Source: Agapetus fuscipes
Taxonomy: Eukaryota; Arthropoda; Insecta; Trichoptera; Glossosomatidae
Direction: 5' to 3'
Length of the DNA: 64,000 nt
Assembly (NCBI GenBank): GCA_951799405.1
Contig: OX637353.1
Location: 8,680,001-8,744,000, forward strand
Each line of letters begins with the position of its first letter. Position 1 is the first letter of the stretch. Shown piece after piece: positions 56,240-64,000 of this stretch. The translations under genes were made by a program, and so were the position numbers. The notes below the pieces were generated by a model. The model worked only from the letters and a program-made list of their open reading frames with translations, had not been told where the DNA came from and made no database searches.

Positions 56240-57940
56240 CAAAATATAAAATAAATTGATATCCGTAAATTTTATGTGAGTAACAAAAATGAATACACCA
56301 AAAGAACACTCAATTGAAAATGAAATAAATACATGTAGGTAATCACAAAGCCTTGTTCATTATTGAAACATTACAAATTTTTGTATTTTTTAGTATTTTT
56401 TTTACACATTTAATTTAATTTATTTATTCGAGTGTTCTCATCGGATTGCGACCCTCGGTTCACCATCCCTCCTTGCATAACTTGTTCACATAATACATAT
56501 TTTTTCCCTTTTCACAATACACCCAGCTGGTATTGTCATGGCGCGGGTCGGAGCCGACGACCTTTACAAGAATGGACCCGACAAGCTAAAGAAGGAACCA
56601 AAGAAGTCAGCCATACAATACCTTAAACTGGTATAACGGTCCGTGGAGACTTATAGGTCTTAGCAGACTTTGAAAAATAATTGTTGAAAAAATTATATTC
56701 GAAAAATATTTTTGAAAAAAAAAATCTTTCGGTTATAGTGAAGAAATGAACGCTTCAGACTTGCAACAGGAAGGTAATGGGTTTAATTATCAGGGAAGAA
56801 CCAAAAAATATAAATTAAGTAATAAAAATATTTTTTATTGGGTTCATAAAATGAGGGCTGTGTAGAGTGAAAATATTTTAAAGTCAAATTTAAAAGCGTG
56901 TCTGTTCAGGACATGCTGTGGTTTTGCAGTGCCCTTGCAGTGAATTTAAGGAGTGGCACTTGCTATATAATTGGTATTAGTCTACAAAGACTTAAATTAT
57001 AAAAAAATAATTATAAAAAAGAACGGCCAAAAAAATCATCCTGCTATATATAGCAACTGGGTCTTGTATGAGAAAATAGCGCTGATTAATGTGACAAATA
57101 TGTCGTCAAAGGACCTGACAAATAATGACGCTAACCAATTAAATCATTGTGTTCCAAAGCTCACTCAGTATTCACAAAAGTTCTTATTTTTTTGCGAGTA
57201 GGGAAAATCCCACTGCCAATAAAATTGTTGGCGGAAAACTGGCTCTTTACCTGGAAAAATATGTTCTACACTCCAAAAGAAAAGGCAAGCCATCTGATAA
57301 GAAGTTGGATAGAAGTAAGAATACTTCAACTTTTCTGAAAACTCTCTTGAATTTTCTTACGCTCGCGGAAATTTGTGAATAAGATTTTTTGTGAGTTTTT
57401 GGAAACTCCCAGATTTTTTGGAAAAAAATCTTGAATGCCACCTTTGATTCAATACTTGATTGTAAAGCTACCGACACAACTGTGAGTTCAGTGAGCATTA
57501 AAAAAAAATCTCATCACATATCGCCTTTCACGTTGTATGTTGTGACCGGTGCACGATTATTATTTATAACATACCGAGCGTAACCCAATACCGAGATCTG
57601 TATTTAATTACGCACCATTCATGAGCACATACCTATACCCATGAGATGAGACCGTGCGCATTTACATGCTTCATGACATAATGGCTGAACGATTGGATAT
57701 TTTAGCTGACATTTTTTTTTGTGTGCGTACTTGACTGATGTGGGATCTCTTTTTCTAATGTGAATAGGACAAGATAGCTTTCATTTCGGATTCAATTTGT
57801 AAATAATATCTAGTGTAATTGTAACCGTGATGCCTTTTCAATAAAAAAGGAATGGACTGTCGGCAATTTCGACGAAAATAATGTCTTGTATGTAATTATG
57901 CTACGATTATGCTTTCTGTTATTTTTTCTAGGTAATATAT
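56240..57940. other. No recognised gene
   Basis: Includes ARVGADDLYKNGPDKLKKEP (frame at about 56537-56630), unassigned. Overlapping frames at 56971-57498 lack known motifs. Confidence 0.4.
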
Positions 57941-57941
57941 C

Positions 57942-58200
57942 ACCACCTTAAAGGTCAAACTGAATAAGATTCACTGGTGTAAGAAATCGTGGATAAAACG
58001 TTTTATTGGGTGTAACTTCTCATGGTAAGTGAAATAGTTATAAGGAAATACTCATGACAAACTTCTAAACTATAGGTTTTTAAAACTTTTGTAGTGTTTT
58101 ATCTTGTAGAAAATAGTAGAAAAGATGCATTTATCTGAGAAACTCATGATAGCTTAATATGTCACTTATTCAGTTTTACCTTTAACGTATCGATTTATAG
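57942..58200 (+). repeat. MITE-1
   Basis: CACCTTAAAGGTCAAACTGA left end and TTATTCAGTTTTACCTTTAA right end. Internal AAATCGTGGATAAAACGTTT. Confidence 0.88.
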
Positions 58201-58235
58201 ATACAAGTACAAATTTGTAACGAATTAATAAATAT

Positions 58236-58512
58236 TAAGGTGATTTGTGTAGAGGGTGCTTTTTTTGTGTGAATTACTCTTTAAGATCACTCTGCGAACT
58301 AAGCCATCGCTGTAGAAAGCACCGATTCTCAACTAAGACACAATAGCAATTATACTGAATGGCTTTGGTGACCTGTCGTGAAAGACACATGATTTTTTCA
58401 ACCCATCAAAGAGATTATTTACAAAATTAGATGATATTTTTTGTGCTCTGCCGGCAATCGAACCCATGAACTTCCCCATACGAGTGTGAAGCGCATCGGA
58501 CTTGTCGAAATG
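58236..58512 (-). repeat. SINE-B, type-1, diverged
   Basis: Plus strand: AAGATCACTCTGCGAACTAA, GCCGGCAATCGAACCCATGA, with the head past 58490 decayed. Confidence 0.8.
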
Positions 58513-59582
58513 TTCACTCTCACAAGAAACATTTGTATGTACACCTAAACGGCCTTATGCATATGCATTAGGTTAGTTTAACCTATAACCAGATTTGTAA
58601 CATTTTTTCAATATGGAAAAATTTACTTTTAACTGGTTTAAAAATTAAACCCTTAATATGAATAAAAGGATAAAGAACATTCTCTTTCTTCACTATTTGC
58701 AGATTTTTTTTTTTCAATTCAAAAAACTTTCATTTTAGATTTTTAACCGCAACAAGCCTAGATATTTTACGAAATAATGCGATTTTAATTTTTTTTATAC
58801 AAGATCTAATACCGCTAAGTATTTTATACCCTTTCAGGATCTTTTCGATGGACAATAGTTAAACGTTTAAGGGTGGCATTGTCATCTTCCGCTTAGATGC
58901 AGTTTTACGCATGATTAGGCTGTGCACCGGTGTTATTCACACGCAGCAAATCCATGGTTCATCCGCCGCCTAAAGTAAATTCACCACACAGAAAAAAAAT
59001 ATGATTCGAAGATCATACGTGGATGAAATGTTTAAAGATAAGAGACGAGTCTAACGTCGCGTCGGCGTAACTCCGGTTTACCTAAAGGATTAATTGAATT
59101 ATTGGATGGAAAAAGTGGTCAAAGGGTTTCGAGGGTGTAAGCGATCCCTGGGGAGGTCTGTCAAGACGATGTTCGGGGGTGAAATCGCGCAGAAGTTAAT
59201 GCGAAGTCGCAACCGTGAAATTTCTGTGGTGGAGAAAAAAATGTGAAAAATGATGGGAGATTGAAAAAGTGAATTCCATTGAAAAAATCAACCGTATAAA
59301 ATCTTAAAGATGTATATTATAGTTGAAAGTATGTGTATAGATACGTAAAATGTAATTCAGATTCAGTTAGAAGAATATACAACTTTGGTATGAATTTCAG
59401 TAGTAAAAGAAGCACATCTTTGAAATTATAAAGAAACGTGATGAATTAGAGGCAGAAATTTGATAATTTCACTAAAATATGAAAACATAAATTAATTATT
59501 ATTCTTCTTTTGGTGCAACTTCTGTGGAAAATTGGCGATCATTATGGCTATTTAACCTTGGATGCTGGGGCGGCTTAATAAA

Positions 59583-59955
59583 TCTGTACCTTAGGGATTA
59601 GAGTATAAACAACGGAAGTCCACTTTTTTGCGTTTTTGAGATAATGATGCAGAAGTTGTTATAATTAGCTGTTCTGGAGTCCTCGGACTCATAGTTACTG
59701 AGATATCAAGTGTAATAAATATGGGATGCACATAAAAGTGCGAGCATAAACCACGGAAGTTCCACATACGTTGTTCACATTACTTCACATTAAATAAATA
59801 TCGATAAAAGAAGATAAACAGTTTTTACAGATCAAAAATATCTCGTCTAGTTTAGAAGTTATGATGGTTTAAAAAAGTGTACATTTTCACTAAAACTCGT
59901 CTCCTGCACATTTTAATAAATGTGACTACCGTTGTTTATGCTCTAAGGTACAGAA
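59583..59955. repeat. MITE-4
   Basis: TCTGTACCTTAG ... AGTATAAACAACGG at the left and CCGTTGTTTATGCTCTAAGG then TACAGA at the right. Internal repeat GAGCATAAACCACGGAAGTT. 373 bp, single copy here, no coding potential. Confidence 0.7.
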
Positions 59956-59971
59956 ATATATATTCGTATAA

Positions 59972-60046
59972 AATGGTGACGTTTTTGGTGAGCGCTCTTT
60001 GTGTGAATCACACCTCAAGAGCCGTCTGCATGCTTGGACTCTACTA
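59972..60046 (-). repeat. SINE-B type-1 tail fragment
   Basis: Plus strand: TTTTTGGTGAGCGCTCTTTG, AATCACACCTCAAGAGCCGT. Confidence 0.75.
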
Positions 60047-60717
60047 AATGTTCTACGTAAATGTTTTTTATATTTCTATTAGAAAGAGTGAAAATAAATA
60101 GTACTAAGAATAAATAATTACTTTTATTTCTTGATATATTGTTTACATAATATATATGATTAATTTTGTCTACGACTTGTCTATTCCTCGAAATATTTAA
60201 AGATAAATACTGCATAATCGCTAAAGCAAAGCATTTTCTCAAGGAGAAATTTTTCAATTCAAAATAAGTATTTTTCCATTGATGCCATCAACCTGGATAT
60301 ACATTATTTTACGAAGCCAAAACGTTTTTTCATTTGATCTTATTTTCAAAATTCAGCTAGAAATAAGCCCTGCAATTAAAATATTGTACTCAAAATTCAA
60401 GGTCAAAATATTGCATAATCTTTGAAGGTCTCAACGAAAAAAATCAGATATATTACTAAGTCTTGCAAAAAAAAAATCTGTTGATTTTGCACAAAGACCT
60501 CGCGGGACAATAGCTGGAGCTTTCGGCTTGACGGATTTCGCTAACGGTTTCGCGAAATTCGGTCCCTTATAAAAAGTCGCCCTTTGTATTTTCAAGTGAA
60601 CCCAGACCTACCTCAACCCGTATTATAATAATCCTGTGAGTAAAGAAAATAATTCAAAATTGACAGATTTCCAATTTTTGATTTTTAAATATCCGGGCAA
60701 ATTTACTATTAGTATTC

Positions 60718-60822
60718 ATAATAATTTTTTGTATTTAAATTTCAAAATAAGATTCAAAATTCAAATGAATATCAGCCCTGCTACTCTTGCCGATCATCAC
60801 TTAAAACAGGAAAGCTATTAAA
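60718..60822 (-). repeat. SINE-A fragment, degraded
   Basis: Plus strand: AAATGAATATCAGCCCTGCT, ACTCTTGCCGATCATCAC. Confidence 0.55.
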
Positions 60823-61249
60823 ATAATATCAGACTCATTGAGCTTTAATATTGAGCTTTAATATAGAATTATTATTCTCTTATTTCCATATTAAGTTTAA
60901 ATAACATTTATTTCAATATTTTGACTCATCTTTGTTCAGACATGTAAAAATGTAATGTTAAGTATTTTTGTGTATCATTAATATTATAAAGTTATACAGA
61001 TATATTGTATAGAAGCTCTCCACGCCTGAGACACAGGTTTTCCTAGTTCAGGCACATGTATTATTTTCTTACTTAAGTTAAAAAGCTGCACCCTATGTTT
61101 ATCTTCTGTAAAATAGTTGTATGAATAAATTATTATTATTATATTATTATTAATAACAAAATAAAAACTAAGTTACTGCATTGATACATACGATGGGGCT
61201 GCATTAATACATACTTTGTTTTTTTCATTTTGTCTTTCGATACATTCCA

Positions 61250-61498
61250 TTATCTATAATCTATAATCTAAGTTGCAAGGATATATTCATTTAAAGCTCT
61301 CAGATGTATGCCTACAAACCAACACGTGTAGTTCGCGCTTACAAATGCTGAATGTGTACTTACAAATAAAATCCAAACCTCAAATCAACATAAGCCCCAC
61401 AACTTTTGCCGACCTTCCCTGACACAGAGGTGACATTGGCAAAGTGAAACATTTTTTACAGTATGGGTGGTCAGCCTCATACCAACCTATAAGTCAAG
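61250..61498 (-). repeat. SINE-A, near full length
   Basis: Reverse strand: CTTGACTTATAGGTTGGTAT to GCAACTTAGATTATAGATTA. It lies about 135 bp before the LINE ORF. Confidence 0.92.
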
Positions 61499-61634
61499 AA
61501 AATTATGTCTTAAAATAATGACTTTTACCTTTTAAAGTTGACAATTTTAACGATCAAAAGATTTCTAACAAGATTTCGTTTTTCCCCCCGAGTTTTATTA
61601 TTTACCAAGAAATGACACTATATATATGTAATAT

Positions 61635-63120
61635 GTGGTAGAGTGGATGTTTGAATTATGCAAGATGTGTATGAAAGACAGGGTAGTACCGATGGACTGG
61701 AGAAAGGCGGTCATTGTCCCTATTTACAAGGGTAAAGGGGACAAGAAAGACTGCCGTAACTTCAGGCCCATTAGTCTCCTTAGTATACCTGGGAAAGTCT
61801 TATGCAAAATTGTCATAAAAAAAGTGAGAATGGCCACCGATCACAGGGTCTCTGATATTCAATCTGGCTTTATGCCAGGACGAGGTTGTGTGGACCAAAT
61901 CTTTACTCTCAGACAGATTGTTGAAAAACATCTGGCTGTGGGGAGGGTGGTCTACGCAGCATTCGTAGATCTTGAGAGGGCCTTTGACTCGGTGGACAGA
62001 TGTATGCTGTGGAATGTTCTCAGGAAGTACGGTGTGAATGATAATCTTCTGAATGTGATACGTGCCATCTATGAAAATAGTTCGGCATGTGTAAGAGTGG
62101 ATGGGAGATATAGTGACTGGTTTGATGTATATAAGGGAGTGAGGCAAGGCTGCGTGATGAGTCCATGGTTGTTTAATATAATCATGGACAGTTGCATAAA
62201 AGAAGCTGGAATATCAGAGAGCGGAGTGAAAGTGGGTGAAACAAGAGTTGGAGTACTTCTTTATGCTGATGATGCTATAGTTTTAGCTGACTCGGCGGAG
62301 GAACTCCAAACGATGTTAACCAAACTAAATGATGCATTTTGTAAGAATAGCTTGAAAGTAAATGCGAATAAGACAAAAGTATTAGTTTTTGACAGGAATG
62401 AAGTATGTGAGGAACTTACAATTAATTTGAATGGAATAAAAGTTGAAGTAGTGAATGAGTTTGACTATTTAGGAAGTAAGTTTGAGGCGAATGGTAAGAT
62501 GACGAAAGAATTAGAGAAGCGTGCCAGCAAAGGAAGATGCGTGATAGGAGCGTTTGGTAGAATAGCGAAGAATAAAAGGATACCAAAGAAAATGAAAATG
62601 GCGGTACACAATTGTATTTTGTTGCCGACCCTGATGTATGGAAGCGAGTCATGGACGTTGAATGAAAGAGAAGTAAATAAGGTATGCACCGTAGAAATGG
62701 CCCATCTGAGAAGTATGACAGGAAAAACACTGAAAGATAGAGTGAGAAACGAATGGGTTCTAAATGAATGCGGAGTAAAAGAAAGCGTGAAAGTGAAAGT
62801 TCAAAGAAGTGTGATGCGATGGTTTGGACATATTGAAAGGATGAATGAAGACCGACTGACAAAAAGAGTGTATAAAGGGAATGTAACAGGTAAGCGTGGA
62901 AGGGGAAGACCTAGGAAACAATGGATTGATCAGATAAATGAGATTGCGAATGAATGGAATCTACAGAGTGGAAACAAGAGAAGAGCATGCATGAAAAGAG
63001 TGATGAAATTAGATGAGATGAAAGAAGTATGCAAGGACAGAGTCAAGTGGAGGCACTTGTGTGGAGGTACTGGCCACCCCTAGAGGAAAGGCGGCAGGAT
63101 ACAAGACAAGACAAGACACT
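61635..63120 (+). mobile_element. LINE-1f: 5'-truncated non-LTR retrotransposon with open reverse transcriptase
   Basis: Open frame 61635-63083 (482 codons; the first ATG in frame is at 61647, and an upstream stop shows truncation). Reverse transcriptase blocks in order: WRKAVIVPIYKGKGDKKDCR and FRPISLLSIPGK, GFMPGRGCVDQIFTLRQIVE, AFVDLERAFDSVDR, VRQGCVMSPWLFNIIMDS, catalytic LLYADDAIVLADS, KTKVLVF, then the C-terminal RWFGHIERMNEDRLTKRVYK and GRGRPRKQWIDQINEIANEW. The apurinic-type endonuclease and any ORF1 are missing. The 3' end is GGCGGCAGGATACAAGACAA. Role: target-primed reverse transcription if complete. Clade (RTE-, CR1- or jockey-like) not settled by eye. An undamaged frame indicates recent insertion. 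Confidence 0.92.
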
Positions 63121-64000
63121 GTGGAGATCTTTGTTCTGTTCCTAACTAAGGACGATTTGAAACGGATATATAGTCTATTTTCGTTAAAATAGTTTCTAGT
63201 ACATCGATATCATAAGTCAATGATCTGACTTCAAAAAGTGCTTCAATAAAATACAAAAATTTACGGCTTTCTCTTATCGTGGAGCAAATTATAGTAAGGA
63301 TGTTTTCCAGTGGCAACAAATTATCAGTATAAAAAAGCTAACTGTATACAGCCAGATTACTTAATTCAAATTTGTTTTTCATTGGCGGATAATTTTATTT
63401 TTATTTTTCTCAGGTACTTGGGCCATAAACTCTGTATGCGCTAATAAAGATACAGCCGCGCAGTTTTGTGCTGGGCAAATTTTAAATGATTTTATCGCAC
63501 ATTTATTAAAAAGTAATCTCGAACGCATTACATATTCGCTGTTTGAACCTTTGCGGTATTTTTTTTACGCAGATCAGTGGCGGGGTGAAAATGAATTAAT
63601 AGCAATGAAAAGAGCAAATTATTTACCTACATTATTTACTAAATGTTGGACGTAGCTAAATTTCTATCACCTTGGATTACTTATTAGAAGAAAAAACTAA
63701 AGTTTGTAAATGGTCTATAGTGAAGTTATAAGCACTTAAAAAAAAGAACAGAAAATTTGTCCGTATTTATATCTAGAGGCTTCTCAAAAAAGTTTTCACG
63801 GTAATATTATAAAAATGATTTGTTTTATTTGGTGCTGGCTAGATTACAGAAGGTTCTAGAAGTATGATTCAAGTTTCCATAGAGCTCATTCATCTCGGAG
63901 TACGTCCAAATTTCGTAAATGCCCGTCTAACAAAATGAAAAAAATAACGAAAATATAAAAAGAAGGTTTGTGTTTTGAATGCAGTATTTCTGACGTTAAT
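63121..64000. other. No recognised gene
   Basis: AT-rich to the window end, no repeat family recognised. Confidence 0.5.

Noticed and set aside
62422..62862. 146-codon frame antisense to the LINE
   Set aside because: Shadow of the reverse transcriptase ORF; Ser/Phe/Leu-rich composition as expected from the opposite strand.

Overview
This is an AT-rich, repeat-dense piece of an animal nuclear genome, most likely an insect. The only intact cellular gene is a CYP4-family cytochrome P450 of the insect CYP4C type. It has ten exons, GT-AG introns and a poly(A) signal. Species cannot be fixed from sequence alone. There is no sign of prokaryotic or viral organisation.

Layout. Positions 1-12.4 kb hold the complete CYP4 gene on the minus strand: 555 codons plus stop, exons between 217 and 12379. 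Its last intron is 6.9 kb and is filled with SINEs, a hAT-type MITE, inverted repeats and a tandemly duplicated composite repeat. Intron 8 carries the 3' end of a Penelope-like element with a GIY-YIG-like C-terminus. Intron 2 carries a ghost of a non-LTR retrotransposon. From 12.4 to 64 kb I see no host protein-coding gene. The space is made of short interspersed repeats, MITEs, non-LTR (LINE) fragments and palindromes. The largest coding remnant is a 482-codon reverse-transcriptase ORF at 61.6-63.1 kb, with four or more 3' fragments of apparently the same LINE family elsewhere. A 5S rRNA-like sequence with a complete helix I lies at 23.9-24.0 kb on the minus strand, joined directly to a tRNA-derived SINE.

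Repeat families (local names). SINE-A: about 250-290 bp, roughly 30 copies or fragments, tail of (TTAGA)n type. SINE-B: clear tRNA-like A and B boxes, about 15 copies, two alternative 3' ends. SINE-C: tRNA-like head, five copies. SINE-D: tRNA-like head, three copies. MITE-1 to MITE-4 have terminal inverted repeats, and there is one hAT-like MITE.

The most unusual signal is a set of inverted repeats from unrelated sequence families. Several have, at or near their centre, the RNA-like pattern CTGANGA-N-stem-loop-stem-GAAA. In one family this belongs to the tail of the Penelope-like element. The pattern resembles a hammerhead ribozyme core but has one extra nucleotide. The stem changes sequence between families while staying paired, which points to a conserved RNA structure in Penelope-type retroelement termini.
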